From DSFO01 sp041640715 (lineage in GTDB: Archaea > Thermoproteota > Thermoprotei > Gearchaeales > Gearchaeaceae), in the NCBI GenBank assembly GCA_041640715.1, contig JBEPZU010000001.1, forward strand, positions 164,449 through 228,448: DNA of 64,000 nt, written 5' to 3'. Shown here piece by piece: positions 53,849 to 60,255 of the stretch; positions within the stretch are counted from its first letter, which is position 1; the number at the start of each line of letters is the position of its first letter. The position numbers and the translations under genes were made by a program. The notes under the pieces are model-generated. The model made no database searches and was not told where the DNA came from. It saw nothing but the letters and a program-made list of their open reading frames with translations.

Positions 53849-54113
53849 AGCACATCTTTTCATAGAAGGTCTGGTACAAGGAGTATTCTTTAGAGCTTTC
53901 ACCAAATCTGCTGCACAGCAACATGGGGTTAGAGGTTTCGTTAGGAATTTACCTGATGGTAGGGTTGAAGCAGTATTGGAAGGTAAAGAAGAGGATGTCT
54001 TGAAAGTGATAGAGAAATGCAAACGGGGTCCTCCTGGTGCATACGTTGTTGATGTTAAAATAATATGGGAGGAATATAAAGGAGAGTATACCGACTTTAA
54101 AATAATTTATTGA
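53832..54113 (+). CDS. acyP: Acylphosphatase
   Basis: A 93-residue acylphosphatase. The signature GLVQGVFFRAFTKSAA is at residues 13-28 with catalytic Arg21, then GVRGFVRNLPDGRVEAVLEG with catalytic Asn39. It hydrolyses acyl phosphates such as carbamoyl or 1,3-bisphosphoglycerate. The start lies inside the end of the radical SAM gene. Confidence 0.95.
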   Translation: MSKQARAHLFIEGLVQGVFFRAFTKSAAQQHGVRGFVRNLPDGRVEAVLEGKEEDVLKVIEKCKRGPPGAYVVDVKIIWEEYKGEYTDFKIIY

Positions 54114-54120
54114 TAAAAAA

Positions 54121-54128
54121 GTTTATAA
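54121..54128 (+). promoter_or_regulatory. TATA box that sets the QueD start
   Basis: GTTTATAA ends about 21 nt before the ATG at 54150, which is right for a leaderless transcript. This argues against the upstream GTG at 54129 as start, since it lies immediately after the TATA box. Confidence 0.6.
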
Positions 54129-54149
54129 GTGAATCTTCGATCTAATTTT

Positions 54150-54605
54150 ATGCTTGAAGAAACAGGTATATTTATAGAAGAGGACTTTGATTATGCTCAT
54201 TTCATACCGCAGCATGCTACTTGTTTCCCCTTGCACGGTCACACAGCCAAATTAGAGATAATATTGAAAGGTGAGAAGAGGGAATTGGATATGATCATTG
54301 ATTTCGGAGAACTTAAGAAAATGGTTAGGGATGCGATAAAGGCGCTTGATCATAAGCTTATAGTTTCTAAGAAATACGTTAAGGAGATAAATGAAGAGCT
54401 GGTCACTATTCAATATGGCAAATTTTTTGTAGTGGCTCCTATTGAACATGTTTACTTAATGGAAAATGAGGTTACTACAGAGAATCTATCAGAAGAAGTT
54501 TGTAGAATCTTAACAAAAACCCTTCCATCTAATATACATGAGATAGAAGTGAGGGTATATGAGGGAAATAGAAAGGGAGCTTTCAGCAGTAGAACAAGAA
54601 AATAA
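54150..54605 (+). CDS. queD: 6-carboxytetrahydropterin synthase-like (QueD/PTPS family)
   Basis: 151 residues from ATG 54150. The QueD-type motif CxxxHGH is present as CFPLHGHT, and other zinc and catalytic residues are in DFDYAHF and ALDHKLI. It converts dihydroneopterin triphosphate to 6-carboxytetrahydropterin in the preQ0/archaeosine pathway. The neighbouring genes (QueC-like and FolE2-like) catalyse other steps, so the assignment is well supported. It overlaps queC by 47 nt. Confidence 0.88.
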   Translation: MLEETGIFIEEDFDYAHFIPQHATCFPLHGHTAKLEIILKGEKRELDMIIDFGELKKMVRDAIKALDHKLIVSKKYVKEINEELVTIQYGKFFVVAPIEHVYLMENEVTTENLSEEVCRILTKTLPSNIHEIEVRVYEGNRKGAFSSRTRK

Positions 54606-55248
54606 ATCTTGTATTCTCTTATTTTCAGGAGGTATCGATTCTACCGTACTTTTATTCATGCTTAAAAAATTAGGCTATAAGGTAATTTCTCTCACAATAA
54701 ATCCTAGTCTAAGAAATCCTAAGGAAATTCAAGCAGCAAGATTTCTTTCAGATCTTGCAAGAGTGGATAATTTTATAGAAATAAACCTAGATTTCTTGAA
54801 AGAGATAATAGAAATATCCAATGTAGTCTCAAACAGCTTAGTCAAAGAGATTTTATCGGAACTACCAAGGTATTACATACCTGCTAGAAATGCGATATTT
54901 ATCTCCATAGCAGCATATTTCGCCGAGTGTTTCGATTCTCGATTTATATTTACTGGTCATATCAAATCAGATTCCAATTTGTTTATAGATGTTAGCGATG
55001 AATTCCTAGAAGCTGTAAGCAATATGATAAGAAAAGGATCTTATGCCGGTAAAAAAGGTAAATTGAAGGTGATGTTTCCTTTTTTGAAAATAAATAAAGA
55101 GGAATTGGTAGAATTGGCTGTAAAATACGAAGTTCCCGTAGAATACACGTGGAGCTGTTATGGTCTAGGTAATGTTCATTGCGGGCAATGCAAAGGTTGT
55201 TTGGATAGAAAAGCTTTCCTAGATAAGTATTATGAAATAAATAAATAA
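54559..55248 (+). CDS. queC: 7-cyano-7-deazaguanine (preQ0) synthase QueC
   Basis: A 229-residue PP-loop ATPase. SGGIDS is at residues 23-28. The zinc site is the C-terminal four-Cys cluster TWSCYGLGNVHCGQCKGC. It turns 7-carboxy-7-deazaguanine into preQ0, the base inserted into tRNA G15 on the way to archaeosine. The start is ATG 54559, inside queD; such a long overlap suggests translational coupling. Confidence 0.93.
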   Translation: MREIERELSAVEQENKSCILLFSGGIDSTVLLFMLKKLGYKVISLTINPSLRNPKEIQAARFLSDLARVDNFIEINLDFLKEIIEISNVVSNSLVKEILSELPRYYIPARNAIFISIAAYFAECFDSRFIFTGHIKSDSNLFIDVSDEFLEAVSNMIRKGSYAGKKGKLKVMFPFLKINKEELVELAVKYEVPVEYTWSCYGLGNVHCGQCKGCLDRKAFLDKYYEINK

Positions 55249-55270
55249 ACGGTCTTAATCCTTTAATAAT

Positions 55271-55987
55271 ATGAGCTTTGATTTATCCAAAGCCAAAGAT
55301 ATACATGAAGAACTCAGCGATCAGCTTATTCTTGCAGGCATTAAAAATTTAAAGAAGATCTTTAAGATGAAAGGAATGACTTTACCTGTGAATTTGACTA
55401 TAATAATTCCTACGAAGAAAAGAGGAGTTCATATGAGCAGATTGGTTAAAGCTGTGATGGATGCATCTCATAACGATGATTATATTGAAAACATATTGCG
55501 AGAAATATGCAGAAATGTTGATAAATTACATTCTAGTAAATGTAAGATAATAGCCACTTTTGATTTTCCTTTAAAGAAATCCGATCAATTCTTAGGGGTA
55601 AGATTAGAAGTAGAGAACGAAGGACCTATTAAATATCGATTCAAGAAGACAGGTATAACAGCTTGTCCTTGTAGCAGAGAGATAACTGGCATAGGCCATA
55701 TGCAAAGAGCTTCTCTTATAGTGGAAATCGAAAGTGATTCTATATTAGATTTCGAAATGGTAGATGAAAAGCTTTCTGAATGTTTTTCCTCAGTCCCTTC
55801 TGAATATTTGAAGCGTTTAGATGAGGCAAATCTCATAATTAAATCTCAACAAAACGCAAAATTCATCGAAGACGTTGTAAGAGAAGCTGTAAAAAGATTC
55901 AGCAACGCTACGAGAATAATAGGTAGATCTTATGAGTCGATTCATTCTCATGATGCTTATGCAATTTGGTACAAAGGCCTTCAATAA
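55271..55987 (+). CDS. mptA: GTP cyclohydrolase FolE2/MptA type
   Basis: A 238-residue GTP cyclohydrolase of the FolE2/MptA family (COG1469). Conserved segments are IIPTKKRGVHMSRLVKAVM near residue 50, the metal Cys in ITACPCSREITG near 133-143 (catalytic Cys), and GHMQRASL. It performs the first step from GTP to a dihydroneopterin phosphate, feeding queD next door. QueE and the archaeosine transglycosylase are not in this window. Confidence 0.9.
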   Translation: MSFDLSKAKDIHEELSDQLILAGIKNLKKIFKMKGMTLPVNLTIIIPTKKRGVHMSRLVKAVMDASHNDDYIENILREICRNVDKLHSSKCKIIATFDFPLKKSDQFLGVRLEVENEGPIKYRFKKTGITACPCSREITGIGHMQRASLIVEIESDSILDFEMVDEKLSECFSSVPSEYLKRLDEANLIIKSQQNAKFIEDVVREAVKRFSNATRIIGRSYESIHSHDAYAIWYKGLQ

Positions 55988-56020
55988 AATTTTTAATTTA
56001 ACTTGCAGAATATTAAAATA

Positions 56021-56105
56021 GCTCCGGTAGCTCAGTTGGGAGAGCGCCCGGCTGAAGAACTGTTCAGATACCGGGAGGTCGCTGGTTCAAATCCGGCCCG
56101 GAGCA
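56021..56105 (+). tRNA. tRNA-Phe (anticodon GAA) with a 12-nt intron
   Basis: An 85-nt gene: acceptor GCTCCGG/CCGGAGC plus A, anticodon stem CCCGG/CCGGG, loop CTGAAG-A. A 12-nt intron at 56058-56069 follows position 37. The central helix CUGA/UCAG and 3' bulge AU-A are clear, but the intron has no outer helix (about a 5-nt loop), so it is a relaxed bulge-helix-loop. T arm GCTGG-TTCAAAT-CCGGC. An AT-rich TATA-like stretch is at 55991-56000. Confidence 0.95.
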
Positions 56106-56166
56106 TTTTTGCTGTTATGAGTTGCAAAAAAAATTAAATAAAAAAACTATTATGAAAATATTGTAG

Positions 56167-56299
56167 CCCCCGGTAGCGTAGCGTGGTAACGCATCCGGCT
56201 GTAGGGGTTCCCCGTATAAGTGAGGAGGTCGAAGACCACCGATGAACTTATATCAAGGCAGATACCGGAAGACCGCTGGTTCAAATCCGGCCCGGGGGA
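56167..56299 (+). tRNA. tRNA-Tyr (anticodon GUA) with a 59-nt intron
   Basis: A 133-nt gene: acceptor CCCCCGG/CCGGGGG plus A, anticodon stem TCCGG/CCGGA, loop CTGTAG-A. The intron 56205-56263 follows position 37. Bulge-helix-bulge: 4-bp central helix CUGU/GCAG (last pair U-G), 5' bulge AG-G, 3' bulge AU-A. The intron contains a kink-turn (separate entry). T arm GCTGG-TTCAAAT-CCGGC, as in tRNA-Phe. Confidence 0.95.
56215..56252 (+). other. Kink-turn within the tRNA-Tyr intron
   Basis: Stem TATAAGT/ACTTATA (7 bp), then GA opposite GAT-GA (3-nt loop plus tandem G-A pairs), then stem GGAGGTC/GACCACC (one A-A mismatch) closed by a GAA loop. This is the full Kt-7-type consensus and a predicted L7Ae binding site. 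Confidence 0.75.
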
Positions 56300-56334
56300 T
56301 AAAGATTTAAGTTTATTACTATGTTAATTTTTAG

Positions 56335-56409
56335 GCGACCGTAGTCTAGCATGGACTAGGACATCGGCTTTCCGAGCCGAGGACCCGGGTTCAAATCCCG
56401 GCGGTCGCA
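56335..56409 (+). tRNA. tRNA-Gly (anticodon UCC)
   Basis: A 75-nt cloverleaf: acceptor GCGACCG/CGGTCGC plus A, anticodon stem TCGGC/GCCGA with loop TTTCCGA (anticodon TCC), T arm CCGGG-TTCAAAT-CCCGG. No intron, no CCA. Confidence 0.96.
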
Positions 56410-56417
56410 TAGAAAAC

Positions 56418-56424
56418 TTTATAT
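56418..56424 (+). promoter_or_regulatory. TATA box for the Lsm gene
   Basis: TTTATAT ends 24 nt before the GTG at 56449, consistent with a leaderless transcript and supporting that start. Confidence 0.55.
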
Positions 56425-56448
56425 CACATTCTTAGGAAAAAAAATTTA

Positions 56449-56808
56449 GTGAAAGAAGAAAATCCCTCTTTGTATAAAAAGATTAATGAAAAGCTCGGTA
56501 GTTTTGTTGAGGTTAGGACTATAGATGATAGAATTATAATAGGCAAATTGGTATCATTCAATCCAGAAGATGGGAGTATACTCTTAGAGAAGGCCGTGGA
56601 GAAAAATAAGAGAATACCTAGTATTTACATTAGCGGTGTGGCTGTAGCGCAAATCAACTTTTTTGAAAAAAGCGAAAAAGAAGAGATAGAAGAAAAGATA
56701 GAAGCTCTTTTAAAGGTAGATCCTACCCTTACGTACGAAGAGATATCTAAAATTCTAAATATACCTGTTCAAGTTGCCCAAAGAATTGTTAGAAAATTGA
56801 TGAGATGA
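56449..56808 (+). CDS. Lsm (Sm-like) protein with C-terminal HTH
   Basis: A 119-residue protein. Residues 8-75 form an Sm fold: GSFVEVRTIDDRIIIGKLVSF is Sm1, and KRIPSIYISGVAVAQI is Sm2-like. From about residue 84 a helix-turn-helix follows (DPTLTYEEISKILNIPVQVAQRIVRKLM). Likely an RNA-binding oligomer with a nucleic-acid-binding tail. The stop codon lies within the C box of the sRNA described next. Confidence 0.85.
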   Translation: MKEENPSLYKKINEKLGSFVEVRTIDDRIIIGKLVSFNPEDGSILLEKAVEKNKRIPSIYISGVAVAQINFFEKSEKEEIEEKIEALLKVDPTLTYEEISKILNIPVQVAQRIVRKLMR

Positions 56809-56860
56809 TGAAAAAGCCCATCTGACCTTTGGGATGATTGGGATCTTGAGTGCTGATTAA
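56801..56860 (+). ncRNA. C/D box guide sRNA
   Basis: Box C ATGATGA at 56805-56811, a 10-nt guide, box D' CTGA at 56822-56825, an 8-nt spacer, a C'-like ATGATTG at 56834-56840, a 12-nt guide, and box D CTGA at 56853-56856. Order and spacings are right for an archaeal C/D sRNA. The second guide GGATCTTGAGT pairs over 11 nt with ACTCAAGATCC, the expected anticodon arm of tRNA-Leu(CAA), and the D+5 rule puts methylation on C34. The terminal stem is weak. It overlaps the Lsm stop codon, and its 3' edge overlaps the stop codon of the convergent zinc-ribbon gene. Confidence 0.78.
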
Positions 56861-57018
56861 TCATCTGGGAAATAGTAAACAAGTTCTATTTTAGCTTTAT
56901 TGTCCTCTAATTTGAGGACGTAGTTCGTATAACAGGCATTGCAAAAGACTATGACTCTATCTCCTTTCCCTGCATCGTATTCTAGGATGTTGCCGCATCT
57001 ACATTTTAATTTGTCCAT
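56857..57018 (-). CDS. Small zinc-ribbon protein (53 residues)
   Basis: A 53-residue ORF, ATG at 57018. It begins MDKLKCRCGNILEYDAGKGD, and a CNAC pair follows RVIVF, so CxC and CxxC form a zinc ribbon. The C-terminal part (YVLKLEDNKAKIELVYYFPDD) adds beta strands. It resembles short archaeal zinc-ribbon proteins of unknown role. Codon use is ordinary for this genome and the Cys pattern is convincing despite the small size. Convergent with the Lsm gene. Confidence 0.75.
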   Translation of the reverse strand: MDKLKCRCGNILEYDAGKGDRVIVFCNACYTNYVLKLEDNKAKIELVYYFPDD

Positions 57019-57276
57019 TTAAAAATCATCCCTTTTACAATAAAATGTTAGGGTTATAAACATTCATGAACTTGGACTAGATAAGCCAGCAATAAGATTT
57101 CAAAGATAAAGTTGATCATCCCCTTATGAGGTTTAAGTTATACTTAAATTTTATGCTCTAGCTATTTTATCTAAAACCTCCTTGCCATATCTCCTATGGT
57201 AGTAAACTTTCTTTGAAGAGATTTCTCTAAATAAAAACTCATAGCTACGTATTTGGATAAATTAATATTAAATTTT
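57019..57276. other. Intergenic region with a short inverted repeat
   Basis: About 260 bp between the zinc-ribbon and THUMP genes. It holds TTTAAGT-TAT-ACTTAAA at 57132-57148 (7-bp inverted repeat). A short minus-strand frame near 57155-57245 reads like protein but has no start codon. Nothing else is recognised. Confidence 0.5.
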
Positions 57277-57762
57277 ATGAAGATCCTTGTAACATGCAAG
57301 CCCGGGAAAGAGAAAAAAGCCATTGAAGAAATTTTAGGAATGCTTTTTCAGCTAGATCCTAACTCTAAGCTCGAAGAATTCAAGATAAAACCAGGTTTAT
57401 TCATGGTTTCCTCAGATATAACGAAGGAGGAATTGGTAAAGCTTGCATTTAAATTCAAGCGTTCCTATGTGAAAAAACTAATACCCATAGATATTGTTGT
57501 GAACGATCCAAGGGAAGCTATTATTTTATTAGAAAATCTAGACAAGAATAAAAGAATAGCAGTACGATGCAATAGAAGATTTGGAGTAAGTGCAACTACA
57601 GTAGAGCGCGAGTTGGGGTACATTATAAAGCAGAAGGGTTTCTCTATAGATCTTGTTAATCCAGATTATGTCATTCTCATAGAGCCTATTAAGAATTACT
57701 TTGTCATATCTTTTGTTAGCTTAATGCACTTTCAAATTCTAACAGGTAAGAAATCGATATAA
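57277..57762 (+). CDS. THUMP-domain RNA-binding protein (Tan1-like)
   Basis: About 161 residues from ATG 57277 (a TTG at 57253 would add eight unlikely residues). It starts MKILVTCKPGKEKKAIEEIL and shows the THUMP fold (IAVRCNRRFGVSATTVERELGYIIKQKGF, then DLVNPDYVILIEPI), resembling COG1818/Tan1-type proteins. Tan1 helps acetylate C12 of tRNA in eukaryotes; the archaeal role is inferred. It precedes the replication block. Confidence 0.82.
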   Translation: MKILVTCKPGKEKKAIEEILGMLFQLDPNSKLEEFKIKPGLFMVSSDITKEELVKLAFKFKRSYVKKLIPIDIVVNDPREAIILLENLDKNKRIAVRCNRRFGVSATTVERELGYIIKQKGFSIDLVNPDYVILIEPIKNYFVISFVSLMHFQILTGKKSI

Positions 57763-57797
57763 GTTATTTAATGAAAATTATTACTAGATAGTCGAAA

Positions 57798-58973
57798 ATG
57801 AAATTTGACAAAATGCACTCCGAGTCTTATTTATTCAAGGATGAGAGCAAACTTTTTCCGGAGTACGTTCCTAATTATTTACCTCACAGGGAGGAACAGT
57901 TGAAAAAATTGAATGTTTATTTTAAAGGACTATTAGATCCTGAGGTTTTTGCTTTTTATAGAGTAATTTGCTATGGGCCTACAGGAACTGGTAAAACAGC
58001 TTTAACAAAGTTTTTCGGTAAATTGATGTATGAAGAATCTGCAAAAAGAGGGATAAATCTTAAGTTCATACATATTAATTGCCATATTGAAAGAACGCCC
58101 TTCATGATAATAACTAAGATAGCAGAGTCGCTAATACCTGGAATACCTAAAAGAGGATTTTCTCCTAAACAATACTTAACTTGGGTAATGGATTTTTTGG
58201 AAGAAGAAAATTCTAAGCTGTTGCTTTGTTTAGATGAAGCTGATTATGCTATGAGAAATGACCCTGAGATATTTTATGATCTCTCAAGAATACCTGAAAC
58301 AGGTATTAGTAAAGTTAGGATAAGCCTTATAATAATTCTTCGTGATTTATCTTCTCTTCATTATTTAAGCGATAGCACGATCAGCACATTACAAAAAAAC
58401 ATGGTATATTTCGAACCTTATAAATACATAGAAATAAAAGAAATACTTAAGGAGAGAATAAAAGAAGCTTTCTTACCCAATGTAGTAGGAGAAGAAATAG
58501 TAGAAGAAATAGCTCTTAAAACAGGCATAGACAAAGGAGGAAGAGGGGATGCAAGATTTGCCCTAGAACTTCTATGGAGAGCTGCTAAGATCGCTGAGAT
58601 GGAGGGGAGAGGTAGAATCTCTCCTAACCATCTTAGGAAGGCAATAAGCGAAGTACATCCATCATTAAGCTCTGAGCTATTAGATTCTCTTCTCACAGAA
58701 GAGAAAATACTGCTGTTATCCATAGGCAGAGCATTGAAAGAAAAAAATTCTATACGAGTAAGCATAAATAATGTCAGAGAACATTACTTACTACTTTGCG
58801 AATCTCTTGGAAAGAAACCTAAGCAATATACTCAGTTTTGGGAATACCTTAGGAGCTTGAAGAATAAGGGGTTAATAGATGTAAGAGTATTTAATGAAAA
58901 TAGAGGTAGAAGGAGTTATATTTCTCTTAGCATCCCCGTAGAGGTTTTGGAAAAAAAATCTCTTGACTTATGA
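57798..58973 (+). CDS. Orc1/Cdc6 replication initiator
   Basis: A 391-residue AAA+ initiator. Walker A GPTGTGKT is at residues 60-67, Walker B LLLCLDEADYA near 145, Sensor 1 in RISLIIILRDL near 181, and Sensor 2 GGRGDARFALELLWRA near 260. A winged-helix domain follows from about 310 (NNVREHYLLLCESLGKKPKQYTQFWEYLRSLKNKGLI). It binds origin DNA and loads MCM, whose gene lies about 4.4 kb downstream. Its stop overlaps the next gene start by 4 nt. Confidence 0.92.
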   Translation: MKFDKMHSESYLFKDESKLFPEYVPNYLPHREEQLKKLNVYFKGLLDPEVFAFYRVICYGPTGTGKTALTKFFGKLMYEESAKRGINLKFIHINCHIERTPFMIITKIAESLIPGIPKRGFSPKQYLTWVMDFLEEENSKLLLCLDEADYAMRNDPEIFYDLSRIPETGISKVRISLIIILRDLSSLHYLSDSTISTLQKNMVYFEPYKYIEIKEILKERIKEAFLPNVVGEEIVEEIALKTGIDKGGRGDARFALELLWRAAKIAEMEGRGRISPNHLRKAISEVHPSLSSELLDSLLTEEKILLLSIGRALKEKNSIRVSINNVREHYLLLCESLGKKPKQYTQFWEYLRSLKNKGLIDVRVFNENRGRRSYISLSIPVEVLEKKSLDL

Positions 58974-59290
58974 CAGAATCTAATCTTGTTGAAGAATTAT
59001 TGGGGAGTAAATGGAAGGTTAGAATTTTATCAGAGATAATCAAAGAGAGAGAAATAAACATAAGCGCGTTGGTAAAGAGATCACGATCTTTCTTTAAATC
59101 AACGATAAAATATATAGAATTCCTTGAGAGTTTAGGAATGGTAAAGGAGAAAAGATTCGGCAAGGTTAGGATAATAGTTGCTAATCCTAATTCTGAGTTT
59201 CTGTCTACTATTGAAAGGCTTCTAGAATTGTCCTCAAATCATTCAAGAAAATTTATTTCAAAACAAAAGGAATTAAGTAAAAGGACATGA
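58970..59290 (+). CDS. Winged-helix protein within the replication operon
   Basis: A 106-residue wHTH protein: LLGSKWKVRILSEIIKE, then a recognition helix (INISALVKRSRSFFKSTIKYIEFLESLGMV) and a wing (KEKRFGKVRIIVAN). It is coupled at both ends by 4-nt overlaps: orc1/cdc6 upstream and rfcS downstream. The function is unknown; the context suggests a regulator or DNA-binding accessory of replication. Confidence 0.72.
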   Translation: MTESNLVEELLGSKWKVRILSEIIKEREINISALVKRSRSFFKSTIKYIEFLESLGMVKEKRFGKVRIIVANPNSEFLSTIERLLELSSNHSRKFISKQKELSKRT

Positions 59291-60255
59291 GTGAAGAATT
59301 ATTATGGATTGAGAAGTATAGACCTAAAAGATTAGACGAAATAGTGAATCAAGATGATGTCGTTAGAAGCTTGAAGAGACTTTTAGAAGAGAGAAATATG
59401 CCGCATCTTTTGTTAACAGGTCCTCCTGGTGTGGGTAAGACTGCTACAGCTCTGGCTTTCGTTTATGAGTTATATAAAGAAGAATGGAGGAACAACGTCC
59501 TTGAGTTGAATGCAAGTGATGAGCGAGGAATAGATACTATAAGAGAGAAAATAAGGGAAAGGTTTGCCAAGACATTGCCTTTAGGAGGCATTCCTTTTAA
59601 AGTAGTTATACTCGATGAAAGCGATGCTATGACTAGCGAAGCCCAGACAGCCTTAAGGAGGATAATGGAAATATATGCTAGGAATATAAGATTTATTCTT
59701 ACGTGCAATTACAGCAATAAAATAATAGAGCCTATACAATCTAGATGTGTAGTGCTGAGATTTTCTCCTTTAGATAAAAACTCTGTGGTAAATAGATTAA
59801 TGTACATCTCAGAGAAGGAAAATGTTAAAATAACAAAGGAAGCTCTCGAAGCAATTTTTGATTTGAGCGGTGGCGATATGAGGAAAGCTATAAACTTACT
59901 TCAAAGTTCTTCTTTATTTGGAGAAGTTACACCTGAAGTTGTTTATAAAGTCGCTGGCGCTGTCAAACCTAAGGAGGTTAGGAGCATCTTAGATAATTTA
60001 ATTAAAGGTAACTTTGAGGGTGCCAGAAATGCAGTCTTGAAGATGCTCTATAATGATGGTATTTCTGGTACAGAAATAGTTTATCATTTATACAGAGAAT
60101 TACCTAAGTTGAACGTACCTGATGAGTGTAAGTTGAGTTTGATAGAAATATTAGGCGAATATGAGTACAGAGTTTTAGAAGGATCGAACGAAGAAATACA
60201 ACTTAGCTCCCTCTTGGCTAGAATGCAATTGATTTTAAAGAACTGTTCCAAATGA
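59287..60255 (+). CDS. rfcS: Replication factor C small subunit
   Basis: A 322-residue clamp loader subunit. Walker A GPPGVGKT is at residues 45-52, the DExx box is VVILDESDAMT near 112, and the RFC box VIII SRC motif is in EPIQSRCVVLRF near 155. Sensor 2 and the collar domain follow (GGDMRKAINLLQ). With RfcL it loads PCNA. Linked by ATGA overlaps to both neighbours. Confidence 0.96.
   Translation: MSEELLWIEKYRPKRLDEIVNQDDVVRSLKRLLEERNMPHLLLTGPPGVGKTATALAFVYELYKEEWRNNVLELNASDERGIDTIREKIRERFAKTLPLGGIPFKVVILDESDAMTSEAQTALRRIMEIYARNIRFILTCNYSNKIIEPIQSRCVVLRFSPLDKNSVVNRLMYISEKENVKITKEALEAIFDLSGGDMRKAINLLQSSSLFGEVTPEVVYKVAGAVKPKEVRSILDNLIKGNFEGARNAVLKMLYNDGISGTEIVYHLYRELPKLNVPDECKLSLIEILGEYEYRVLEGSNEEIQLSSLLARMQLILKNCSK

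Noticed and set aside
57155..57245. Minus-strand frame reading like the end of a protein (KKVYYHRRYGKEVLDKIARA)
   Set aside because: No ATG, GTG or TTG start after the upstream stop; may be a gene remnant but cannot be supported.
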